A stretch of 6,894 nucleotides of DNA from an uncultured Methylobacter sp. Lineage in GTDB: Bacteria > Pseudomonadota > Gammaproteobacteria > Methylococcales > Methylomonadaceae. Shown here in pieces: positions 1-5,466 of the stretch. Position numbers and translations under genes: made by a program. The DNA lies in contig CAIKYI010000560.1 in NCBI GenBank assembly GCA_903831545.1, positions 1 through 6,894 of the forward strand, in the 5' to 3' direction. Each line of letters opens with the position of its first letter. Position 1 is the first letter of the stretch. The notes beneath the pieces are model-generated. The model was not told the DNA's origin and searched no databases. It saw nothing but the letters and a program-made list of their open reading frames with translations.

Positions 1-106
1 AAAAGCATCTTTTTGTGTATCTCATAATATTAAACATACCTATTTCAACTCCATACATAAGTGCATGCCCGAAACAAGATTACCAAAAAACATCTAAATG
101 ACCAGG

Positions 107-263
107 AGGCTGTCCGAGAATAGAATCCGCAGCGAGGGAAAGCCATTTTGAGGCAGATTTTTTATTCATTTGATATGAATGGTTCATTCGTGTAACCAAA
201 TTGAACGGAAAATCTGGCCAAAATTGGATTTTTCGCAGTAGGCTGTCCATTCTCGCACAGCCT
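107..263. mobile_element. MITE-like or IS-remnant long inverted repeat
   Basis: The ends are inverted repeats. AGGCTGTCCGAGAATAG (107-123) matches the reverse complement of 247-263 at 15 of 17 positions. The symmetry continues inward around the same axis near base 185: CAGATTTT (154-161) pairs with AAAATCTG (209-216), and GAATG/CATTC flank the centre. The whole 157-bp unit could therefore fold into one long imperfect hairpin. The right end also forms its own 10-bp perfect hairpin (237-246 with 257-266). No transposase is present and the only ORF through it (80-301) follows the symmetry, so it is not credible as a gene. I see no clear target-site duplication. The family is not identified; a non-autonomous element or fused IS ends is the best reading. 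Confidence 0.6.
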
Positions 264-266
264 ACT

Positions 267-421
267 ATGGTAAAACTGGCGTTCGGACATATGAAAATCA
301 AATTTGTCCAAGTTATTTTATGTACGCACCTAAGCAGAATAGCTGAACTACTGATTAACCGAGATTTAAGCAGATAAACAAGGGGGTTTCGGGTTAAAGC
401 GAAGGTTTTTTTGTGTGAACA
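267..421. other. Intergenic stretch with no recognisable feature
   Basis: This AT-rich stretch lies between the inverted-repeat element and the nested hairpin. No ORF with a plausible ribosome binding site, no tRNA and no convincing terminator was found. Bases 1-106 at the left edge are likewise unremarkable. Confidence 0.5.
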
Positions 422-501
422 AGGGCCAATTTATTAAGCTTTATGGGGTCGTCTGGTAATAATTAGACAATAAAGCTGATTAGAACACTGCATTTGGCCC
501 T
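422..501. repeat. Nested inverted repeats downstream of the operon
   Basis: Three pairs of arms are nested. AGGGCCAA (422-429) pairs with TTGGCCCT (494-501), AGCTTTAT (437-444) with ATAAAGCT (470-477), and GTCT (451-454) with AGAC (465-468). The block starts nine bases beyond the stop codon of the last minus-strand gene, so in the operon transcript it would form a 3' untranslated structure. Neither strand has a T-run after the stem, so it is not a standard intrinsic terminator. It could instead be a 3' end-stabilising or Rho-related structure, or a small mobile remnant. It lacks the RYYYAAC/GTTRRRY ends expected of an integron attC site. Confidence 0.4.
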
Positions 502-509
502 GATAAGAA

Positions 510-812
510 CTAACGGTGGGGCGGGGGCAATATGATAACCTTGTTCCCGGAGGGCGAGGGGAAAACCAGCGTTGGTAAGGCGTCAAGGCCGGGGCCAGGC
601 GAAGACTGCAGATTATAGGGCACCATCGGCACATTTTCCTGATTAATGGCCTGGGACGGGGCGGGGCAATGATTTTCATCTTTTTTTATGTCACCACTCG
701 CTGATTCTTGTGGGAGCTGATTGCCACCCACTTCTAAAATCCTGGGCTGCTCATGCACGCTACAGCTGACCACCACTATAGCCAATATCGCTAAACAGTA
801 ATTAATTTTCAT
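510..812 (-). CDS. Small proline-rich lipoprotein, last gene of the operon
   Basis: This 100-residue protein begins with MKINYCLAILAIVVVSC. That is a short basic N-terminus, a hydrophobic core and a lipobox (V14-V15-S16-C17), so it should be cleaved and lipidated at C17. Serine at +2 fits outer-membrane retention. The mature part is only 84 residues, low in complexity and rich in proline, serine and asparagine, ending NKVIILPPPHR, with no domain I recognise. GGAT lies a few bases before the ATG. The gene follows the short repeat protein by 47 bp on the same strand. Position suggests an accessory lipoprotein of the HfaB-type secretion system, perhaps an anchoring or assembly factor, but that is inference. 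It has no visible similarity to CsgE or CsgF. Confidence 0.7.
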   Translation of the reverse strand: MKINYCLAILAIVVVSCSVHEQPRILEVGGNQLPQESASGDIKKDENHCPAPSQAINQENVPMVPYNLQSSPGPGLDALPTLVFPSPSGNKVIILPPPHR

Positions 813-859
813 CGTTGATCCGTTGTTATACGTTCATATTAAAGTGACTACCTGGCAAA

Positions 860-1312
860 TTATTTCCCGCTATTGGAAACAGATACCGAGCTTCCAACCG
901 CTTGAACACTCATGCTGTTACGACCGCCGGCAATGGAAGCATTTTGAAAAGTGCCATTAGCCGATACCGCACCGGTATTTTGAGTGCTGATTGATAGGCC
1001 GCTAATCGCGCTGGTGTTGGAATTAGCTAATGCAGATTGAGCATTAACGACACTGTTACTGGCAGATACAGATACGCCAGCTGCGGAAACACTCATCGTG
1101 TTACTTTCACCGCCAGTGATTGCAGCATCAAGAAACTTTCCTGTTGCCCCAACTGACCCGGAATTACTCGACTGAATAATGGAGTTCTGCAACGCAGAAT
1201 TAGTCGACTGAATGGACATGCCGTCTGCACACGCATAAGGCGTCAGCGCGTAACTGAGCACACACAGAAAACTGACAAGACCTTTACACCATAGCGGATG
1301 TTTTTTTTGCAT
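860..1312 (-). CDS. Short secreted repeat protein (two repeats), adhesin-like
   Basis: This is a 150-residue protein from the chosen start. The ATG at 1312 has AGG six bases upstream and gives a normal signal peptide (MQKKHPLWCKGLV..., cleavage near ACA29-D30). The upstream ATG at 1378 is in frame, but it lies at the tail of a strong hairpin, has no ribosome binding site and would put 22 odd residues before the signal. The mature protein has two ~40-residue repeats (about 48-87 and 110-148). Each has the order S-N-S/T-G, a spacer, I-x-G-G, then a run such as SMSVQAVGSSVSVSNS. This is the same pattern as the two larger proteins upstream, so it is a shorter, diverged relative. It is probably exported by the HfaB-like pore and polymerised or surface-exposed; exact role unknown. 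The protein is Ser/Asn/Ala/Gly/Val-rich and lacks Cys after the signal peptide. Confidence 0.75.
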   Translation of the reverse strand: MQKKHPLWCKGLVSFLCVLSYALTPYACADGMSIQSTNSALQNSIIQSSNSGSVGATGKFLDAAITGGESNTMSVSAAGVSVSASNSVVNAQSALANSNTSAISGLSISTQNTGAVSANGTFQNASIAGGRNSMSVQAVGSSVSVSNSGK

Positions 1313-1378
1313 CGTCAACCTCATAACTCTATTGATATACCTGGCTGGTAATCCTGCTGGAATCACCCGTTTAATCAT

Positions 1379-1419
1379 AACAAAGCCCGCTTGGCTTTTC
1401 CATCAACAAGCCAAGCGGG
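1379..1419 (-). terminator. Strong hairpin, likely terminator or attenuator
   Basis: A perfect 12-bp stem, CCCGCTTGGCTT (1386-1397) with AAGCCAAGCGGG (1408-1419), surrounds a 10-nt loop. On the minus strand the stem is followed by CTTTGTT, a short and imperfect T-run. It lies 70 bp after the stop of the second large repeat protein and before the short repeat protein. It probably ends most transcripts there or trims read-through to the last two genes. It may also stabilise the upstream mRNA. Confidence 0.65.
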
Positions 1420-1489
1420 TTCCGCCAAACCAAAATTCCCTGCAATGGTGGTCAAATGAGACATGCCATTGTCCGGAATGTCCGGTTAA

Positions 1490-2380
1490 TTATTGAACAA
1501 TAGTAATGTTGTTGCTCATAGAGGCAGCAGAGCCAATAGCACTGACACTCACGCTATTACCAATGCCGCCGGAAATGCTTCCGCCATCAATAGCACCAAC
1601 GTTAGCAACATTGCCAGAATTTGTAGAATCAATACTCGCCACGTTGACGTTATTAACAATGGTAGATGAAACTCCACCACTGGCAATCGTAGTGTTTGAT
1701 GCTGACGCTGATGAACCCACTGCGCTCACACCGATGCTGCCAGAAATACTGTCGCCACTAATGCCAGGCGCAGCAATGTCGGAGCCGACAATAGCGGCAT
1801 TATTATTTATCTCCCCAGTGTTGGTAGAACTTATCGTGACACCACCTACACCTAAATTACCGCCCACTGCGTTGGTTATTGAGCCGGGTTCATCGTGTCG
1901 ACCTAAAGGAGCATCCATAATCGTTTTGGTAGAAAGCGAACCCGAAGAACCGATGGCGCTGATGCTGATAGAGTTACTGATGCCGCCGTCAATGGAGCCG
2001 CCGGTAATCGTATTGGGTGCATCGACTGCTCCATTGGAAATCACGGCATCGTTTGATGAAGAAATTGAACCAACTTGCACAATATTGCTTACATTAGTCT
2101 CTGGAGCATTGGTTATTGTTGAAGTAGAAACCGATGCCGAGGAACCGACTGAACTGATACCAATTGAATTGGAAATACCACCGGTTATATCCGCTGGCGC
2201 TGCTGCTGAGCCAATAGACGCCGTGTTATTGCCGGAAGCACCTGTATTGCTTGATGTTACAGACGCGTCGTAACCTGCTACGCCACCCAGGGTGTTTTGG
2301 ATTACATCGCCAGGCGCTGCGCTTGCAATACCAGAAACAAGAAGAGTAGCAATTGCCAAGGCTAGTTTACTTTTTTTCAT
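1490..2380 (-). CDS. Secreted four-repeat adhesin or fibre protein, paralogue 2
   Basis: This 296-residue protein starts MKKSKLALAIATLLVSGIASA, a clear Sec signal cleaved near A21/A22. GGAGTCACAA precedes the ATG, a strong ribosome binding site. The mature chain is four head-to-tail repeats of about 60-71 residues. Each opens with I/V-x-N-x-(I/V), passes an S-(T/S)-N-(S/T)-G turn and an SIxGGI block, and ends in a stretch like SISISAIGSSGSLSTKTI. It has no cysteine, almost no aromatic residues, and many Ser, Gly, Ala, Asn, Ile and Val. That composition suits a beta-solenoid or amyloid-like fibre. It closely resembles the protein encoded at 3550-2672, repeat by repeat. It occupies the place where HfaD sits in Caulobacter, but I cannot show HfaD homology from sequence alone. 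The likely role is an HfaB-exported surface adhesin or anchor. Repeat 2 ends with a longer charged linker (GRHDEPG). Confidence 0.8.
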   Translation of the reverse strand: MKKSKLALAIATLLVSGIASAAPGDVIQNTLGGVAGYDASVTSSNTGASGNNTASIGSAAAPADITGGISNSIGISSVGSSASVSTSTITNAPETNVSNIVQVGSISSSNDAVISNGAVDAPNTITGGSIDGGISNSISISAIGSSGSLSTKTIMDAPLGRHDEPGSITNAVGGNLGVGGVTISSTNTGEINNNAAIVGSDIAAPGISGDSISGSIGVSAVGSSASASNTTIASGGVSSTIVNNVNVASIDSTNSGNVANVGAIDGGSISGGIGNSVSVSAIGSAASMSNNITIVQ

Positions 2381-2415
2381 TTGTGACTCCAGTTTTTAAA
2401 TAAAATAAGATTAAA

Positions 2416-2433
2416 ATTAAGATTAAGATTAAG
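2416..2433. repeat. Tandem hexamer ATTAAG x3
   Basis: There are three perfect copies of ATTAAG (CTTAAT on the coding strand), with degenerate copies to the left. They lie 36-53 bases before the start codon at 2380, within the untranslated leader or promoter of the second repeat protein. It may be a slippage-prone spacer or simply low complexity. Confidence 0.5.
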
Positions 2434-2485
2434 TACTTCATTACATTTCAGCTGAATGGCGCTGACCCGGTTTTAAGTGAAGGGT

Positions 2486-2644
2486 TTAAACCCTACCCTT
2501 TAAATTCATCTTTAATTCATACTGCTTTGGGACGCTTTCAAGTCGTTGCCCTACTACACAGGTAGCGTTATCAACTCCGGATAAAATATCAGCGCCTGAT
2601 AATGCTACCGTTTTGTATGTTGTAGCTGGCTCTCCCTTGACCAC
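2486..2644 (-). pseudogene. Remnant resembling the 3' end and spacer of the hfaB-like gene
   Basis: Bases 2579-2611 match 3865-3897, inside the hfaB-like gene, at 26 of 33 positions without gaps. In the same relative frame the translation gives TVALSGADILS against TVALSIADIVS in the intact protein. Further along, the block CGCTTTCAAG followed 10-11 bases later by ACTRCACA occurs here (2533-2542) and downstream of the real gene (3715-3724). These blocks lie 153 and 165 bases from the next adhesin ATG. About 100 bases between the two blocks are missing here. I infer a tandem duplication that carried the end of hfaB, the spacer and one adhesin gene. The open frame (GTG 2644, stop 2488-2486) has no good ribosome binding site and is probably not expressed as a protein. 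A chance resemblance to a PP2C tail (VDNATCVV) was considered. Confidence 0.5.
2561..2609. repeat. 13-bp inverted repeat in the adhesin spacer
   Basis: GGTAGCGTTATCA (2561-2573) pairs with TGATAATGCTACC (2597-2609) around a 23-nt loop, with 12 of 13 exact and the other a G-U pair in plus-strand RNA. One arm corresponds to the segment shared with hfaB (3883-3895); the other looks like an inverted copy of it. On the plus strand GTTTTG follows, but no plus-strand gene ends here. On the minus strand it could act as an mRNA processing or stability hairpin between the two adhesin genes. Confidence 0.5.
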
Positions 2645-2649
2645 CTTTC

Positions 2650-2668
2650 AAAAGACTCAGGACAAGTC
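2650..2668 (-). terminator. Weak hairpin with TTTT after adhesin paralogue 1
   Basis: On the minus strand GACTTG-TCC-TGAGTC forms a 6-bp stem, two of the pairs being wobble, followed by TTTTG. It begins four bases after the stop codon of the 3550-2672 gene. The stem is weak, so at best it is a partial terminator that lets some transcripts continue to the next adhesin. Confidence 0.3.
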
Positions 2669-2671
2669 GGT

Positions 2672-3550
2672 TTATTTGATGGTAACGCTGTTGCTCATAG
2701 AGGCTGCAGAGCCGATAGAACTGACACTGACACTATTGCCGATGCCGCCGGAAATGCTGCCGCCATCAATACTTCCCACGTTAGCTATGTTACCGCTATT
2801 GTTGGAAGTCACACTTGATGCACTGACGTTATTGCCCACTGAAGAAGAAACGCCGCCGCTGGCAATCGTAGTGCTTGAGGCTGAAGCGGAAGAACCCACG
2901 GCACTTACACCGATACTACCCGAAATACTGCCGCCACCAATGCCGGGAGCAGCGCCCTCGGTTCCGCCTATAGACGCATTATTGCTGATATCGCCTGTAT
3001 TACTGGAGGTGATAGCAACACCCGAATGCTGACTTCCTCCAATCGTGTTGGCAATTGAACTACCCCCATCCGCGTTTTCTGGTGTGTCAATAGTCGTTTT
3101 GGTTGAAAGTGAACTGGAAGAACCAATAGCGCTGATGCTTATCGAGTTACTAATGCCACCGTCAATAGAGCCACCCGTAACCGTATTCGCGCCGTCAACT
3201 TCACTTCCATTACTGACCGCTGCACTGTTAGATGAAGTAATTGACCCAACCTGCACCGTATTGCTTACGCCAGAATCTGGGACATTGGTTATTGTTGAGG
3301 TAGAAACAGAGGCGGATGAGCCAACCGCACTAATACCGATGGAATTGGAAATGCCACCCGTTACATTGGCTGGGGCTTCTGCAGAACCAATAGAAGCCTT
3401 GTTAGTAACTGCGTCACCTGTATTGGTCGATGTGACGGTTGCAGTACCGCCACTCAATGTGTTCTGTATTGCGTCTTCGCTACGTTCTGCGCTGGCAACA
3501 CCAGAAATAAGAAGAGTAGCAATTGCTAAAGCCAGTTTATGTTTTTTCAT
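2672..3550 (-). CDS. Secreted four-repeat adhesin or fibre protein, paralogue 1
   Basis: This 292-residue protein uses the ATG at 3550, not the upstream ATG at 3583. The former has GGAG seven bases before it and starts a clean Sec signal (MKKHKLALAIATLLISGVASA, cut near A21). The mature chain divides into four repeats at about residues 28-94, 95-165, 166-233 and 234-292. Each contains an S-N-S/T-G turn, an SI-x-GG-S-I-x-GGI-type block and a hydrophobic/Ser alternation such as SISISAIGSSSSLSTKT. There is no cysteine and almost no aromatic residue. Each repeat resembles its counterpart in the 2380-1490 protein more than its own neighbours, so the repeats predate the gene duplication. It follows hfaB by 230 bp, and a GTCA-N7-TGAC box lies 63-77 bases before its start. 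It is probably an exported, fibre-forming or holdfast-anchor-like surface protein in the HfaD position. Confidence 0.82.
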   Translation of the reverse strand: MKKHKLALAIATLLISGVASAERSEDAIQNTLSGGTATVTSTNTGDAVTNKASIGSAEAPANVTGGISNSIGISAVGSSASVSTSTITNVPDSGVSNTVQVGSITSSNSAAVSNGSEVDGANTVTGGSIDGGISNSISISAIGSSSSLSTKTTIDTPENADGGSSIANTIGGSQHSGVAITSSNTGDISNNASIGGTEGAAPGIGGGSISGSIGVSAVGSSASASSTTIASGGVSSSVGNNVSASSVTSNNSGNIANVGSIDGGSISGGIGNSVSVSSIGSAASMSNSVTIK

Positions 3551-3572
3551 TTGTATCTCCAATTTAAAGTAA

Positions 3573-3606
3573 AATAATATCAAGGTTTAAAAATAATAAT
3601 ATCAAG
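3573..3606. repeat. Direct repeat AATAATATCAAG, 22 bp apart
   Basis: AATAATATCAAG occurs exactly at 3573-3584 and 3595-3606, two helical turns apart, between the GTCA-N7-TGAC box and the start of the first adhesin. On the coding strand it reads CTTGATATTATT. It could be part of a promoter or a protein-binding pair. It may also just be AT-rich sequence. Confidence 0.4.
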
Positions 3607-3612
3607 CACATA

Positions 3613-3627
3613 GTCAGTTTAATTGAC
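3613..3627 (-). promoter_or_regulatory. Third GTCA-N7-TGAC box, upstream of adhesin 1
   Basis: On the minus strand this reads GTCAATTAAACTGAC, an imperfect palindrome. The two boxes in the operon control region read GTCACATAAACTGAC and GTCACACAAACTGAC, so all three share GTCA-N3-AAACTGAC. It lies in the 230-bp gap between the hfaB-like gene and the first adhesin, which suggests a separately regulated internal promoter or a repressor site. The sequence is reminiscent of the FleQ box (GTCA-N6-TGAC) but has one extra base in the centre. I did not find a correctly spaced sigma-54 element next to it. Confidence 0.5.
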
Positions 3628-3780
3628 AAAAAATGACTTCATTTGCTAATTAAATCCGCTGTACTTAATCAAAGCCCCTTCGTTTAATTCCAACTCGGCG
3701 AAATATCGCGGAGCCGCTTTCAAGGTAAGGGTTTTACTGCACACTGTTAAACTTGTAGCTAATGACAAATTTGCTGCTCA

Positions 3781-4605
3781 TTAGTTTTTATCAACTGTTT
3801 TCTTACCGCTTTCCATAATGTTTTCAACCATTCTTCTGCATTGCGAAGGCACTTTGTCAAAGCGGGATACGATATCGGCAATTGATAACGCTACCGTGTC
3901 CCGGGTACCTTCCTGTAATCTTTGTTGATCCGTATAAGTGACGCCACCGGTAACAAGAATGTTGCTGAAAAACTTGTCAATCGTAAAACCGGCTTCCTGA
4001 TAATAAACCCTGCGATTCATTGAGCTCATTGCTACGATGGTACGGTCACCGGGGCGGTATATTTCCGCCATCACTTCCAGGGACGCGCCTCGAGCCGCGA
4101 ATTCTGGCCCCAAACCATTGTAATGAACGTCCAGGGTCGGTCCGCCCAAAAAGTCCAGTGCCGTAAATGACGTGGACAACACATAATCAGGCGGTGCTTT
4201 GGTCTGCATACGGGCCAGTGCTTCATTCATTTCATTGGTACCGAATTTACGTATCGCCATTTCGGTATTCAACTCATAATAATTTTGGGGCATTCCACCC
4301 GCCAACAATACGCTCTCTGATACATAAGAGGCTGTTGTGCCTTGTGGTAAAAACGCACCGGTACTGCCTTCCGATACATAATTGGTTTTGCCTGTTCCGT
4401 CTGAGTGCACGGCGATTGCAAATCGGGTTTTTGCCAAGGCCTTAGACCGGCTGATGCAACTCAAGGCTTCAACAATCGGTTGCGAAGGGCCACTGGCCTC
4501 AGGTGGCGGAGAAGTCGAAACATAGATGCCTCTATTGGCACAACCGGACAACAGCGCTAACAGGGCAACAATGAATATTTGGGTAATTACCTGATTGTTT
4601 TTCAT
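3781..4605 (-). CDS. hfaB: HfaB/CsgG-family outer-membrane secretion lipoprotein
   Basis: This 274-residue protein has a lipoprotein signal (ALLALLSGC22) and a CsgG-type layout. A short linker leads to a conserved ALSC50 segment, then the first core strand and glycine turn (FAIAVHSDGTGKT, about 62-74), and a long region ending YYELNTE that corresponds to WFIPLER in CsgG. Further on come a YVLSTSFTALDF strand, an EVMAEIYRPGDRTIVAMSS pair and a transmembrane-type segment (YYQEAGFTIDKFFSN) that matches the SYEVQAGVFRFIDYQ stretch of CsgG. In curli and holdfast systems such proteins form a ring-shaped outer-membrane channel that exports unfolded fibre subunits. ALSC and the GTGK turn recall Caulobacter HfaB rather than CsgG. 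The start lies two bases after the stop of the preceding HfaA-like gene with no Shine-Dalgarno sequence, so translation is probably coupled. It is flanked by likely substrates on both sides. Confidence 0.8.
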   Translation of the reverse strand: MKNNQVITQIFIVALLALLSGCANRGIYVSTSPPPEASGPSQPIVEALSCISRSKALAKTRFAIAVHSDGTGKTNYVSEGSTGAFLPQGTTASYVSESVLLAGGMPQNYYELNTEMAIRKFGTNEMNEALARMQTKAPPDYVLSTSFTALDFLGGPTLDVHYNGLGPEFAARGASLEVMAEIYRPGDRTIVAMSSMNRRVYYQEAGFTIDKFFSNILVTGGVTYTDQQRLQEGTRDTVALSIADIVSRFDKVPSQCRRMVENIMESGKKTVDKN

Positions 4606-4607
4606 AA

Positions 4608-5030
4608 TTAATTGTTAAATATTGCTGTAGAAGTGACTGATCCCGTATTAACACTGGTGATCATGGTGTTAGTAATCGAGTAATTATTGCCGCTGTTCTG
4701 AAAGGTCACACAGTTTCCACAGGCAGAACTGACATAATTGTTTGTTTGGCTATTGCTGGTTTTTATATTTTCCAAGGCTTTTTGTGCCGATTGCGCTTGA
4801 AAAGCCATGCTGGTAGTTAACGTATTAGTGATTCTTGACCCTAGCCCCCAGCCCCTGGCGTGTTCACCAACCCAAACCCTGGCATTTTGATTTCTGTTAC
4901 GCATCGTTGCACTTTGTGATGATTTAATTCGCGCACCCCAGGCCTGAGTCTTGTCAGCAGCAACTGCCGAATCAGCTAAACTCAGGTTGGCAATAAGGAC
5001 GGGGAACATTAACTTGCAAAATAATTTCAT
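4608..5030 (-). CDS. HfaA-like small secreted protein, copy 2
   Basis: This 140-residue protein has a Sec signal (MKLFCKLMFPVLIANLSLADSAVA) cut near A24. The mature part shares three landmarks with the neighbour at 5455-5057: AWG at residues 30-32, an LTTSMAFQAQSAQ stretch like LTTNAAYHQLAGQ, and CGNC (104-107) followed by a Thr/Asn/Ser-rich tail ending VNTGSVTSTAIFNN. The tail resembles the asparagine-rich ends of HfaA and curlin-like subunits. The middle has extra Arg/Trp-rich residues (NRNQNARVWVGEHARGWG) absent from copy 1. HfaA in Caulobacter is a small outer-surface multimer exported by HfaB, and this gene precedes hfaB by two bases, as hfaA does there. The paired cysteines may form a disulphide. 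Shine-Dalgarno is weak (GAG ten bases upstream). Assignment rests on size, context and tail motifs. Confidence 0.72.
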   Translation of the reverse strand: MKLFCKLMFPVLIANLSLADSAVAADKTQAWGARIKSSQSATMRNRNQNARVWVGEHARGWGLGSRITNTLTTSMAFQAQSAQKALENIKTSNSQTNNYVSSACGNCVTFQNSGNNYSITNTMITSVNTGSVTSTAIFNN

Positions 5031-5056
5031 GGATTGTCGTCTCAGGTTTTTAGGGG

Positions 5057-5455
5057 CTAATTGCCGGCCGTTAAACCGGTGGCCGAAGCAACACCATTGT
5101 TGGTCACCGTTGAAGTGGTGGTTGTATCGGTAAAGCTGGCCGTAGAAGTAACAGAGCCAGTATTGGTACTGTTGCTGGTATTACCCTGAATAGTGTTATT
5201 GTTGCCAGTGTTGGTGTTGTATATACAGACACCGCATGAAGTACTGCTTTTGTTAACTGAACGTGTATCGCCACCGGTTCCAATAATCTGCGCGTTCTGA
5301 CCGGCTAACTGATGATAGGCGGCATTGGTGGTTAATTGCGTACTGACATTAGACGAAGATCCCCAAGCCCTTGTTGACTCTCCGGCAAATGTTAAAGGCG
5401 TAATAAAAATGCCCAGCAACGTTATCGGTAACAATTTTTTATAAGAAACTTTCAT
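5057..5455 (-). CDS. HfaA-like small secreted protein, copy 1
   Basis: This 132-residue protein starts with a Sec signal (MKVSYKKLLPITLLGIFITPLTFA, cut near A24), then GESTRAWG, sharing AWG 30-32 with copy 2. CGVC lies at 74-77, followed by IYNTNTGNNNTIQGNT and STNTGSVTSTASF, where the two copies are most alike. Copy 1 has a further ~24-residue Thr/Ala/Gly tail (to LTAGN). Only two cysteines occur in the mature protein, both in the CGxC motif. A ribosome binding site, AAGGTG, overlaps the stop codon of the leader ORF eleven bases upstream. It is the first full-size gene after the sigma-54-like promoter. The likely role is a surface anchor or fibre subunit exported by the HfaB-like channel; alternatively a nucleator of the larger repeat proteins. 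Confidence 0.72.
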   Translation of the reverse strand: MKVSYKKLLPITLLGIFITPLTFAGESTRAWGSSSNVSTQLTTNAAYHQLAGQNAQIIGTGGDTRSVNKSSTSCGVCIYNTNTGNNNTIQGNTSNSTNTGSVTSTASFTDTTTTSTVTNNGVASATGLTAGN

Positions 5456-5466
5456 ACAACGACACC

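Noticed and set aside
80..301. 73-codon minus-strand ORF at the left end
   Set aside because: It spans the long inverted-repeat element almost exactly and has no family-like features.
422..501. Integron attC site
   Set aside because: The outer RYYYAAC and GTTRRRY core sites are absent, and no integrase or cassette array is nearby.
434..679. 81-codon minus-strand ORF overlapping the small lipoprotein
   Set aside because: It overlaps the lipoprotein gene in another frame, lacks a signal or domain, and runs into the nested hairpin.
1506..2273. Long plus-strand ORF (255 codons) opposite the second repeat protein
   Set aside because: It is antisense to a clear signal-peptide gene, its translation is Leu/Pro/Glu low complexity, and the same artefact appears opposite the paralogue (2613-3032 and 3045-3572). 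The biased repeats simply lack stop codons on the other strand.
2489..2611. PP2C phosphatase-like tail (LSGVDNATCVV) in the adhesin spacer
   Set aside because: Only a few residues match, there is no upstream phosphatase domain, and nucleotide similarity to the nearby hfaB-like gene explains the region better.
3551..3583. Alternative upstream ATG for the first repeat protein
   Set aside because: It would add 11 residues before a standard signal peptide, and the GGAG ribosome binding site lies just before the ATG at 3550.
4167..4445. 92-codon plus-strand ORF inside the hfaB-like gene
   Set aside because: It is antisense to a well-supported gene, with no independent start signals.
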